From an uncultured Clostridia bacterium (GTDB lineage: Bacteria; Bacillota; Clostridia; Lutisporales; Lutisporaceae), in assembly GCA_937930535.1 (NCBI GenBank), contig CALGKJ010000074.1, positions 52,906 through 116,905 on the forward strand: 64,000 nucleotides of DNA. The letters are read 5' to 3'. A program made the position numbers and the translations under genes. Below the pieces are notes generated by a model. The model was not told the DNA's origin. It made no database searches and worked only from the letters and a program-made list of their open reading frames with translations. Shown in pieces: positions 1 to 8,410 of the stretch. Numbering within the stretch: the first letter of the stretch is position 1; each line of letters opens with the position of its first letter.

Positions 1-60
1 AATTACTTCTACAATGGGCATACAGATGTAACCGCACTGATGGATACTACAGAAACATAA
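1..60 (+). CDS. possible C-terminal end of an upstream gene (partial)
   Basis: Frame 1 is open from the window edge to a TAA at 58-60 and would encode 19 residues ending in TALMDTTET. No domain can be recognised in so short a piece. The composition is compatible with the tail of a secreted or surface protein, but an open frame of this length also occurs by chance. The gene body lies outside the window. Confidence 0.25.
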   Translation, partial: NYFYNGHTDVTALMDTTET

Positions 61-180
61 AATCAAACTACTACGGTGCCTAAGAAAACAGGAAGCTAAT
101 ATCTAAATACATGATAATATGACTCAAAGATAGCTATATAAATCACACTAAATAATCTACATTGTGGGAAGATAAGAATA

Positions 181-318
181 TTTGCAGACGTATTTTTCAT
201 CCTAAAAAGGATGTTTACATCCTCGGAATACCCTTCTGCCAAAATATCCGTAAAAAGCTTCCTTGGCGTTGACCAATAGGATATTTTGTGCAGTTGCCAA
301 CCTTTTGGGTTGGAAAAA
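181..318. other. structured intergenic region with several inverted repeats
   Basis: This non-coding stretch holds three nested or alternating dyads. Positions 236-249 pair with 279-293 (14 bp with one bulge), with a short TTGG/CCAA hairpin inside on the minus strand. Positions 302-317 hold a hairpin with CCAACC/GGTTGG arms. GGATG at 209-213 can pair with either of two flanking CATCC copies. Read on the minus strand, the last hairpin is followed by five U, resembling a weak terminator. I do not recognise a known RNA family. Confidence 0.35.
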
Positions 319-373
319 AATTATGTATGGAAATGATTCTTATCTATACGGAAATGACTTAGTGTACAAAACA

Positions 374-405
374 GGGTAATAATTGTTTATAAACAATTAT
401 TACCC
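374..405. terminator. 32-bp perfect palindrome, likely terminator of the pseudokinase gene
   Basis: Two 16-nt arms are exact reverse complements, starting GGGTAATAATTG on the plus strand. The palindrome lies 27 bp beyond the stop codon of the minus-strand gene 432-1652 and is followed on that strand by a T-rich stretch. It would form a long, mainly A-U hairpin and could work in both directions. Confidence 0.6.
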
Positions 406-431
406 CATAAATCATAACTAAAACCCAACAC

Positions 432-1652
432 CTATTTCAAATCACCCTTACCTGTCGATTTAGTCCCATCAGATGCAGGCATATCCTCCTTCGGATGAAC
501 AGTAAAGCTAATGCCATACGCATTGCTTTCAGCACCACTGCGATCCTTAACCGAAAGATTAACAGTATAGAATCCCTCTTCCTCAAACCTATAAACAGCA
601 TTCTGCTCATTGGAAAAAAGAATACTATCCCCATTATTCTTAGACATTGTCCATTGATAGCTGTCAATAGAATCACCTATATCAGGATCGCTAACCTCAC
701 TTATAAAGGTAACCTCATCCCCAACAGCAATTTTATTTATGCTGGCAGAAAACTTTACAGCAGGGCTATTGTTCGCTGCTGGGGTCGGAGTTGCTTCTGT
801 TGTAACTGAAGCTGGAGCAGTCTTTTTAAATATATCCGTTCCCATAAGCCTCCAAGCTCCAAAAGCAAAGGCAGCTATAAATAAAGCCGCCGCCGCACCT
901 CTTAGGAAGCCGAACTTCTTCTTTCTTTTTGCCTTTTCAATATTTTTCATTATCTGTTTATCCATAGAAGTAGTATCAATAAAGGTAGAATATAATAAAG
1001 ATGCTTTAAAGCCCTTATATATATCTGAAAAACTATTAAAATGCCCTTCGTGGCATTTGCGAATAATTGATGCCATAGTAGGTGGTATACTATCCTTATC
1101 TGCTTCCAGTGTTGCATTTGGGGTATTTGCAAATACGCAGCACATTAAATCTCCTACTCTTTTTATTACATCCTTTGTTCTAACGTCAATGTTTTCAGTA
1201 GAAGTCTGTAAATTCAAATTGAAGCAGACGTTTCTCTTGCCAACAATAGATACGGAGTCAGGATTACAAAGCAGATATATAAGGGATGGGTTAACATCGT
1301 TAAATTTTTGCAGACCAGTAAGCAGGTTTTCAGCAATATACATTTTATCGCTTAATCTTAGATTGTTATTAGCAAGATAATCATTAATGGGAAAACCCTT
1401 GCTTAATTTACCAACTATATAAAACTTAGAATCTATATAAAAGGATTCTATAAATGTATTTAGCACATCCGATAAATGCGGTGAGAAATATTCTTCAAAT
1501 TTATTATCAGCATCCATATCAATAAATTCATTTATAACCAGATTTTCAGAATCTGGATTGTCATTATAAACAGCCAGATATACATTATTAAGCTCACCAG
1601 ATTGGAGAGTCTCAATTATTTTATACTTTTCCCCCAAAAGAAAATTATCCAT
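432..1652 (-). CDS. membrane-anchored pseudokinase with extracytoplasmic PKD domain
   Basis: The 406-aa protein starts like a bacterial Ser/Thr kinase (LLGEKYKIIETLQSGELNNV, residues 6-25) and follows a kinase-like helical layout to about residue 225. A basic patch, a single membrane helix (about 249-270), a Thr/Pro/Ala-rich linker and a PKD-type Ig domain (about 295-390, ending in a TVNLSVKD strand) follow. The glycine loop is imperfect, and neither the HRD catalytic loop nor the DFG metal-binding motif is visible. The stretch around NPDSVSIVGKRNVCFNLNL sits where they should be. I therefore infer a pseudokinase that binds partners rather than phosphorylating them, with the PKD domain outside the cell. 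The ATG is preceded by AGAGGTGG on the minus strand. A candidate small RNA with its own promoter lies directly upstream. Confidence 0.75.
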   Translation of the reverse strand: MDNFLLGEKYKIIETLQSGELNNVYLAVYNDNPDSENLVINEFIDMDADNKFEEYFSPHLSDVLNTFIESFYIDSKFYIVGKLSKGFPINDYLANNNLRLSDKMYIAENLLTGLQKFNDVNPSLIYLLCNPDSVSIVGKRNVCFNLNLQTSTENIDVRTKDVIKRVGDLMCCVFANTPNATLEADKDSIPPTMASIIRKCHEGHFNSFSDIYKGFKASLLYSTFIDTTSMDKQIMKNIEKAKRKKKFGFLRGAAAALFIAAFAFGAWRLMGTDIFKKTAPASVTTEATPTPAANNSPAVKFSASINKIAVGDEVTFISEVSDPDIGDSIDSYQWTMSKNNGDSILFSNEQNAVYRFEEEGFYTVNLSVKDRSGAESNAYGISFTVHPKEDMPASDGTKSTGKGDLK

Positions 1653-1761
1653 AAAACCACCTCTGGCTACTTTAATTCTACATAAAGAAAAATTTTCCTT
1701 TTAAATTTGACATTTTTTTAAAATATTATTGCGAAAAGATTAATTATAGACAATTTTGGAT

Positions 1762-1849
1762 AAAAAAAGTGCACCTTTTGCAGGTGCGATATGAGTGGGG
1801 TTAACGATTGTGCGTCTCTTCACTGTGAGACATTCAGGGGTTAAATACA
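1762..1849 (-). ncRNA. candidate small structured RNA or attenuated leader
   Basis: A consensus promoter (1855-1883, minus strand) fires into about 90 nt with no open frame. The predicted transcript contains a GTCTC/GAGAC hairpin (1814-1831), two copies of TTAACCCC about 40 nt apart, and a final hairpin (1771-1787, arms GCACCT/AGGTGC) followed by seven U (1762-1768), which is a textbook intrinsic terminator. Either it is a free small RNA, or it is a riboswitch-like leader that attenuates the pseudokinase gene beginning 110 bp downstream. It does not match the consensus of the riboswitch classes I know (c-di-GMP, guanidine, preQ1, ZTP, fluoride). Confidence 0.55.
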
Positions 1850-1854
1850 AGTTA

Positions 1855-1883
1855 ATTATAATATACATAGAATGAATATGCAA
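1855..1883 (-). promoter_or_regulatory. sigma-A-type promoter on the minus strand
   Basis: On the minus strand TTGCAT (1878-1883) is separated by exactly 17 bp from a perfect TATAAT (1855-1860). It points towards the candidate small RNA and the pseudokinase gene. Confidence 0.65.
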
Positions 1884-2263
1884 GCAGTTTTTGAAAAAAT
1901 TATGAAAAAAATTTGGTAAAAATGTTCACCTAATTAGATGACCATTTAATTTAACACTTATAAAACCTATACATTTCAACGTCTTATTAAATAAACAGAC
2001 TTTTGATATGTGAAAAAAATGTGTTGTTGAAGGTTTTCTATAACATTAGCATATGAATAAATATACAACTACATGTATAATATTTAAGATTTGTGTTAAA
2101 AAAATGTGAGGCTCTATTAGCATAATATTTGTGCGGCAATTTATATGAAAACCTTGAAATATGGAACATTATGTGGAAAATTCTAGTCTTACTTAGAAGT
2201 AATATTAAAATGTCAAAAGTCTAAAAATATGCTAAAACATGGATTATTAAAGTTCTATTACAA
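1884..2263. other. AT-rich intergenic stretch without recognisable content
   Basis: I see no credible reading frame, RNA gene or strong inverted repeat here. The stretch separates divergent transcription of the small RNA/pseudokinase unit (leftward) from the surface-protein unit (rightward). Confidence 0.5.
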
Positions 2264-2287
2264 TTGAACTTATTGCCATGGGAATTG

Positions 2288-2296
2288 TGGTATAAT
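2288..2296 (+). promoter_or_regulatory. extended -10 promoter for the surface-protein gene
   Basis: TGG followed by TATAAT (2291-2296) forms an extended -10 element. No well-spaced -35 is visible (TTGAAC at 2264-2269 is 21 bp away). The same TGGTATAAT element occurs at 57972-57980 before another S-layer-type gene. Confidence 0.5.
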
Positions 2297-2359
2297 TTAA
2301 TAAATAAAATTTCAATTAATTATGAGCCAAATTATGACGATATAAGATTTGATATAGAA

Positions 2360-2412
2360 AAACAACTTCACAGCTTAATATTTCCAGTTGTTTCGCTATA
2401 GCTATAAGCAAA
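2360..2412. repeat. dispersed leader repeat, copy A
   Basis: AAACAACT (2360-2367) and AGTTGTTT (2386-2393) form an 8-bp inverted repeat, followed by a GCTATAAGC segment. Related sequence recurs at 27152-27186 and 57872-57920. Here it lies in the 5' leader between promoter and start codon. Confidence 0.5.
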
Positions 2413-2486
2413 AGAAATCGAAAATCCATTGTTTTCGTTACATATATTTTTTTCTTGAATTCCTAAAAGTATTGGAGGTACTTATA

Positions 2487-5400
2487 ATGAAAAAACAAAA
2501 GTCAGGTATTAAAAAAATGGTGTCTTCTATCCTAATATTATCAATGCTGTTTTCCTGTATTTCCGGCATCATGATAGTAAGTGCTGCACCAGAGGTATTA
2601 AGCATCAGGTATGAGAGGATAAGGGAAAACACTGCCTTTGGACCTACAGAATATAACAGGCTCACAATATACGGAAATGGTTTTTTCAGACCAAAGGTAA
2701 AAGCAGGAGATGTTGGAGCTATACCGCTTCCAATAAATACAGTACAATCAAACGAAGACAAGATAGTAATCGACAATCAGGATGCATTGGATAGTATTGA
2801 AGGATATATAAACAAAATAGTGATACTTAATGATGGTACTACAGATATAACAGCAGGAGGAATAACTTTTGACCTTTCCGGGATACCTACTGTTACAAGT
2901 ACTTCGTCAGGTAAGGTATATGTAGGCGATCCTATGACAATAAATGGTATGTATTTTAGCTCAATCGTACCAGCAAGTGATTCATTGTTTATTTCAGGTA
3001 CCAAATACAATATCGATGGTGTAAATGCAAACATTAGTACTGATAGCACAATAGCAATTCCAAGCGCAAAGTCTCCTAATAATACCGGTCTGAGCGACAT
3101 AAGAATAACCCGTAATTTAAATAACGACCCTAAATTTCAAATAATATCTACACTTAAGAATTGTATAAAGATTGTATCCAAAATTTCAAATATTGAGGTA
3201 GAACGTGTTGACCCAAACAGCGGACCTAGAAATAAAAGGAATTTAGTAAGCATATATGGAAAAACTCCAGCAACATCAAACTTTAACAGCAGCATGAGAA
3301 TATTCGTAGAGGAATATAACGGTACAAATATTGAGGCGGTCAATAAAGGTACAATACTAGACGAGCTGGGAAGAGTAATAGGCTTAAAGGTAGAGCTTCC
3401 AGTGAGGAATATTGCAGGTGCAGTTAACCTGCTTTTAACCACTGCTGATTTGGGAAGTGAATTTTATATACCTAACGGATTTATATACCTTGACCTAGGT
3501 AACTTCCTATCTATTGATGAAGATGGTATTACTCCTAATTATAAAAAGGAAACAGAAGACAAGCCGATAACCATAAAAGGACGTAACATAGGTTATTTCT
3601 TTAGCGGGGCATATGACAAAATAAACGGTGTAGATACAAGTGCCTATAATTTGATAGGTTACAACAGCTACTTAAGCTTTAGCGATCCATCCTCATACAA
3701 GGTTAAATACTCGGGGAAATATGATGGTCTTACTGATGTAACCATACTTAAAGAGATAAAGGTGTTTGTAGATAGTGATGCAGAAATAGTTGATAATGCA
3801 ACAACAAAGCCGATATTTACCCGCGATAAGGATACTATTGTAGTAATAGCAGACGATGTAAACCTTAATCCAAAGCAGGATAAAAAGGTAGATGTATCTA
3901 TACAAACAGTGACTACAATATTTGATGAATCAGATCCCAACAATATAATAGTTTACTATACCAGAGCAGAAGAATATGTGGTGGATGACGGGTTTACTTA
4001 CAAGCCCAACGAGCTTGCTCCGGCAATTACCTCCATTACACCAAATTATGGACCTAAAGACAGAGAAATATATATGACAATAATGGGTAAGGATTTTCAA
4101 GTACTGGAGGATGGTTCTCTTCCTGAGGTAAGAATAGGAGGAAGAATATACACAGACATAAAGGTTTATGATGATAAAAACAAGATAGCAGATGGAAAGG
4201 TTATTGCCTTTGGTACAAAAATAAAGCTGGTTATGACGCCGCCTTTACCTGTAGAAGCAATTCTTGAAGGGGTTGTAGATGTAGTAGTAATAAATCCAAG
4301 CGGAGGGCAGGCAACCTTGGTAAATGGATTTGAATATAGAAATCCTAACATTATTGTAAGACCACTTGAAAAAATGCCTGAAATGACAGAAATAAAAATG
4401 CCCTTTGCAGACCTTAAGGGCGGAGAAGCAAGCGGCGAAAAGGTTAAAATCACAGGGGCAAACTTTGACACCTCAGCAGACAGCAATCACAGAGTTTTAG
4501 TAACTATTGACGGTGAAAAAGCAAGGATCGAAGGAAAGGTATCCTCCGATGGTAAAACTGTAACCATAATACCGCCTCCGGGAACAATACCGGGCAAAAC
4601 CAAAATCCAGCTTATCAACGAAGATGGTTCTATGGCAAGCGAGGACTTTGAATACAGACTAATAACCTCTGCACCAAAGATAACAAAAATTGTACCAGCA
4701 AAAGGCGGCAAAGGCACCAAGCTTATTATAAAGGGTGAGGATTTTATACTGCCGGACAATAGTGTTGCACCAGATGATCCAAGAAGAAAGGGAACAGTAG
4801 TACTGCTTAATGGAAGGGAATTAAATATATATAACTATCTTCCAGCAGGAACAGTTACTGAAGTAGGCGGAAGCATATACTTTAACGGCAGCTATGATCC
4901 TGATGGAGCAGGACCCTTACAGCCAGTTATTTTAAATGGAGAAATGGTAAAGGTACAGGATATTACTACAATATATATTGACTTGCCTGACAGCTTCTAC
5001 AGCTACAAAAGCGGCGATGCACCCTATATTATACATGACAGCATACCCTTGGGAGAGCTGACTGTAGAAGTAATGAACCCTGATGGAGCAAAGTCAAAGG
5101 AAAAGGTAAAGTTTAACTACCTGAATCCTGCTACAAACCCAACCATAAGCAATATTGACGGTGTAGTACCCAACAGCGGCTCCGTCAATGGAGGTACGAT
5201 AGTTACAATAAAGGGAACAAATTTTAAACAGGACAATTTAGAGGTTTATTTTGGTTCTGAAAAGTCCCTTAATATACAGTTTATAAACTCTACAGAAATA
5301 AGAGCCTTAGTACCCGTATATCCTTATGAGCTGCCAAATGGAAGTGACAGGCTGGAAGTACCTGTAATGATACTCAACTATGATGGTGGAGCGGCAGTAA

Positions 5401-8324
5401 AGGATAATGGTTTTACCTATAGAATACCGGGAAGTAACCCAATAATTACTTCATTATCACCCAATAAAGGCAGTTCGGCTGGTAATGAAGAGGTAATCAT
5501 AAGAGGTAAAGATTTCAGAAGACTAGGAGACAACACAGGACTTCCAAAGGTATATTTTAATGGCAAGGAAGCTCAGGTAACCTGGTATGGAAATACAAAC
5601 ATCAGTGAGATTATTTCGGTAAAGACTCCGCCAAGCACTTCTGACGGAGCAGTGGATGTAGTAATAGTAAACCATGACTCGGGCTCATATACCTTTAAAA
5701 GCTATACCTACGAAAAATCCAAGCCCACAATAAGCTTAGTAACTCCTGATAAGATTTCCAAGCTGGGCAACGCAAAAATCCAGATTAATGGAACAAACTT
5801 TAAAAAGGCTGATTATACAAACCTGTTAGGCAATCCTACAGAGGTTGTAGGCAGGCATACTAATTCACCAGTAAATGCCAGCACAGTAATTGAAGCTTTA
5901 GTAGCCTTTGGTGATGTTACTACTGGCGATAAGAAGGTTATTGATACGGTTATCGGACCCTTTCACACAGTAATGGATAACCTGAAAATTGAGTATAGAA
6001 CTACACAGGATGGGGTTGCAAAAATCAGAATAGTAAAAGCCATAGACAACAGTATTGTAAGAAACGAAATAGACATAGCAGTAGGAAGCTCACATCTTTT
6101 CATAGTAAACGGACCGCAGGATTTGGGAGATCTGACTATTGCTGATGAAGGTATACTTGTAGAGGTAACACCAAATGAGGTAATAGTAACAAGAAGAATA
6201 GCTCCATACGCTGTATGGGAGAATAACGGTTTACAGCTTACTGTCAAATCTCCTCCTATAAACAGCATAGGCGGAAGAAAGCTTTATGTAATAAACAACG
6301 ACGGAGGTACTGCTTCCTATAATATAACTATTACCAGCCCGGCAAGCAGTCCCAAAATAACATATGTGGCACCAAGAAACAAGGTTAAGCGAGAAAATGG
6401 AATAATAGATTATCAATCAGAAAACAAGAATCTTGACAAAGAATATTATTCATATGTGCCTTTGGAGGGAGGAACCTTTATAACAATTAACGGTTCTGAC
6501 TTTAGAAGAGGAGTAAAGGTGTATATTGATAACAAGCTTACAGAAATAATAAGCAGGGGAATCAACGATGATCAGCTTGTAATAAAAGTTCCGAAAGGAA
6601 CGGAGGCAGATCTTGACAAGCTGTACAGAATAGTAATTCTAAATGAGGACGGCGCAATGACAGACTCAACCATAATGCCAAAGCCTCACTATGTTGTTTA
6701 CAAAAAACCTGCAAGTAACCCTATAATTGAAAAGCTGCTGCCAAATAAAACCTCCAGCCGAGGTGAAAACACAATAAGAATCATCGGTGATGATTTTAGA
6801 ACAGGAATAAAGGTGCTGATAGATGGAGTGGAAAGCCCGCAGGTTACAATGGTAAACTACAGAGAGCTTATTGTAAAAGTGCCTGCTGGACTAAAGCTGG
6901 GACCCAAGATTGTTCAGGTTATAAATACGGACTATGGCTTCTATGAGAAAAAGGATGCCCTGACAATACTAAGCTCGCCGGAAATATCCAAGGTATATGA
7001 TCACAGAGGATTTTTGATGGATGAGGTTGTATTCTCCATCGAAGGCGGACAGAGAATTACGCTTGAAGGTATAGACTTTTACGAGGGAGCCAAGGTAATA
7101 ATCGGAGGAATCTTAAAGCCCAAGAGTGAGCTTAAGGAAAAGGAAACAGGAATAGAGTGCTACAACATAAATGATGCTGAAATGGTAATAGTAGGAGGTA
7201 AGGAAGCTTCCGACGTGACAGTGGAGACCTCGACACTTTTAAGATTCACCACACCTAATCAAAAAGTGGGTGAAACCAGTATAATAGTCTTAAATAAGGA
7301 TGGTGGAGTAAGTAACGTAATAAACGGAACCTACCAAAAGCCATACCCGGATTCTCCTACAGGACTGTTTGTAGAGGTAGTAGACTCTGATACTCTCAAA
7401 ATAGAATGGGATCAGATAGAAACCACCAGATACTATGAGGTATATATATCAATAAGCAAAAACGGAGATCCAAATAATAACTACAGATATCTTGGCAGTA
7501 TAGTGCCATATCAGATAGATGAAACAAGACTCAGAAGCTATGTGGATGGACTAAATGCATCAACCTGGTACAGTATAAAGCTGAAATCAGTAAATGCCTA
7601 CGGCGCATCAAAATTCTCAGAGTCTTCCAATTACGTTAGAACCAGCGATGTAAAGGCAGTATCTAATTATCAGGATGTAGTTAATGCACAAGCTAATGTT
7701 GATAAAAATGATACTGTAACTATAGGCGGCTCTGAGCTTAACTATAAGGTAGGAGAAAACTCTATAGGAAATTTTGGAACAGGATTGGTAGTATACTTTG
7801 ATCAACCAGCATACAGCACATTAAATCCAAAAACCTTGGAAATAAGCTTTAACCTTTTGAAGAAATACCCTAATAATGACATCCGAATAAACGAAAAGGG
7901 TATAAAGCTGACCATGCTGGCAAGTAATCTAGTAACAAGTGAGCTGTATCAAGTAGATACCACCAAGCATTCTGACGCTAAGGTAATACTGGAGCTGAAC
8001 AAAGAGCTTGGCGCAAAGGGTGATGAAATAAGACTCAGAGTACCAATGGGCTACAAGGTAGTAACAGATCCATTCAGAGTTGGCTTGAAGATGCAGGTTG
8101 AAAAGGATAAGACAGAAATAAAAAGCTTTGCAGGCAATATAGAAATGCTTCTCAGCTATGCAGAGGAAAAGAAGAAGCTATATCCAGGCGGTATATATAT
8201 AGCTTACTATGACAGCAAGAGTAAATCATTGCAAATACTAAATTCTACAGAGGTTAATAATGCAGCAAAGGCGTTAGTTTCCCAGACTGGTGAGTATTTG
8301 CTGGTTGGAAAACTGAAAAAATAA
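2487..8324 (+). CDS. 1945-aa secreted IPT/TIG-repeat surface protein with fibronectin III domain
   Basis: I place the start at ATG 2487, seven bases after GGAGGT (2474-2479). It begins a signal peptide (KK-rich start, hydrophobic core, VSAAPE cleavage-like region). The open frame also runs 33 codons further upstream, without a ribosome site. The body is a chain of about nine IPT/TIG Ig-like units. Each is marked by an 'I-x-P-x-x-G ... G-T-x-I-x-G-x-x-F' pattern, with starts near residues 160, 511, 730, 886, 985, 1082, 1290, 1412 and 1499. A fibronectin III-like domain follows (about 1621-1718), then an uncharacterised C-terminal domain of about 220 residues. No SLH or LPXTG anchor is visible, so attachment must be indirect or via the C-terminal domain. 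It heads the envelope block and is probably a structural or adhesive cell-wall protein. Confidence 0.85.
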   Translation: MKKQKSGIKKMVSSILILSMLFSCISGIMIVSAAPEVLSIRYERIRENTAFGPTEYNRLTIYGNGFFRPKVKAGDVGAIPLPINTVQSNEDKIVIDNQDALDSIEGYINKIVILNDGTTDITAGGITFDLSGIPTVTSTSSGKVYVGDPMTINGMYFSSIVPASDSLFISGTKYNIDGVNANISTDSTIAIPSAKSPNNTGLSDIRITRNLNNDPKFQIISTLKNCIKIVSKISNIEVERVDPNSGPRNKRNLVSIYGKTPATSNFNSSMRIFVEEYNGTNIEAVNKGTILDELGRVIGLKVELPVRNIAGAVNLLLTTADLGSEFYIPNGFIYLDLGNFLSIDEDGITPNYKKETEDKPITIKGRNIGYFFSGAYDKINGVDTSAYNLIGYNSYLSFSDPSSYKVKYSGKYDGLTDVTILKEIKVFVDSDAEIVDNATTKPIFTRDKDTIVVIADDVNLNPKQDKKVDVSIQTVTTIFDESDPNNIIVYYTRAEEYVVDDGFTYKPNELAPAITSITPNYGPKDREIYMTIMGKDFQVLEDGSLPEVRIGGRIYTDIKVYDDKNKIADGKVIAFGTKIKLVMTPPLPVEAILEGVVDVVVINPSGGQATLVNGFEYRNPNIIVRPLEKMPEMTEIKMPFADLKGGEASGEKVKITGANFDTSADSNHRVLVTIDGEKARIEGKVSSDGKTVTIIPPPGTIPGKTKIQLINEDGSMASEDFEYRLITSAPKITKIVPAKGGKGTKLIIKGEDFILPDNSVAPDDPRRKGTVVLLNGRELNIYNYLPAGTVTEVGGSIYFNGSYDPDGAGPLQPVILNGEMVKVQDITTIYIDLPDSFYSYKSGDAPYIIHDSIPLGELTVEVMNPDGAKSKEKVKFNYLNPATNPTISNIDGVVPNSGSVNGGTIVTIKGTNFKQDNLEVYFGSEKSLNIQFINSTEIRALVPVYPYELPNGSDRLEVPVMILNYDGGAAVKDNGFTYRIPGSNPIITSLSPNKGSSAGNEEVIIRGKDFRRLGDNTGLPKVYFNGKEAQVTWYGNTNISEIISVKTPPSTSDGAVDVVIVNHDSGSYTFKSYTYEKSKPTISLVTPDKISKLGNAKIQINGTNFKKADYTNLLGNPTEVVGRHTNSPVNASTVIEALVAFGDVTTGDKKVIDTVIGPFHTVMDNLKIEYRTTQDGVAKIRIVKAIDNSIVRNEIDIAVGSSHLFIVNGPQDLGDLTIADEGILVEVTPNEVIVTRRIAPYAVWENNGLQLTVKSPPINSIGGRKLYVINNDGGTASYNITITSPASSPKITYVAPRNKVKRENGIIDYQSENKNLDKEYYSYVPLEGGTFITINGSDFRRGVKVYIDNKLTEIISRGINDDQLVIKVPKGTEADLDKLYRIVILNEDGAMTDSTIMPKPHYVVYKKPASNPIIEKLLPNKTSSRGENTIRIIGDDFRTGIKVLIDGVESPQVTMVNYRELIVKVPAGLKLGPKIVQVINTDYGFYEKKDALTILSSPEISKVYDHRGFLMDEVVFSIEGGQRITLEGIDFYEGAKVIIGGILKPKSELKEKETGIECYNINDAEMVIVGGKEASDVTVETSTLLRFTTPNQKVGETSIIVLNKDGGVSNVINGTYQKPYPDSPTGLFVEVVDSDTLKIEWDQIETTRYYEVYISISKNGDPNNNYRYLGSIVPYQIDETRLRSYVDGLNASTWYSIKLKSVNAYGASKFSESSNYVRTSDVKAVSNYQDVVNAQANVDKNDTVTIGGSELNYKVGENSIGNFGTGLVVYFDQPAYSTLNPKTLEISFNLLKKYPNNDIRINEKGIKLTMLASNLVTSELYQVDTTKHSDAKVILELNKELGAKGDEIRLRVPMGYKVVTDPFRVGLKMQVEKDKTEIKSFAGNIEMLLSYAEEKKKLYPGGIYIAYYDSKSKSLQILNSTEVNNAAKALVSQTGEYLLVGKLKK

Positions 8325-8329
8325 CTAAA

Positions 8330-8368
8330 AGGTTTGAGATAACAGATAATTTCTGTTATCTCAAACCT
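8330..8368 (+). terminator. strong hairpin after the IPT/TIG gene
   Basis: A perfect 16-bp stem (arms start AGGTTTGAGATAACAG) with a 7-nt loop lies five bases after the stop codon. No U-run follows. It may therefore be a transcript-end stabiliser or partial terminator that lets some transcripts continue into the SLH gene at 8411. Confidence 0.5.
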
Positions 8369-8410
8369 CATATCTTACAAGGATATTTATCCCTAAAGGA
8401 AGGTGAACTG

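Noticed and set aside
739..1380. A 213-codon open frame on the plus strand
   Set aside because: It lies antisense to the pseudokinase gene, has no ribosome site or recognisable domain, and reflects the codon pattern of the opposite strand.
1762..1849. c-di-GMP, guanidine, preQ1 or ZTP riboswitch
   Set aside because: None of the conserved core sequences of these classes could be found on either strand, so only a generic structured RNA is called.
2388..2486. N-terminal 33-codon extension of the IPT/TIG protein
   Set aside because: It has no Shine-Dalgarno site, overlaps the leader hairpin and would put a non-signal segment before a clear signal peptide. GGAGGT lies correctly before ATG 2487.
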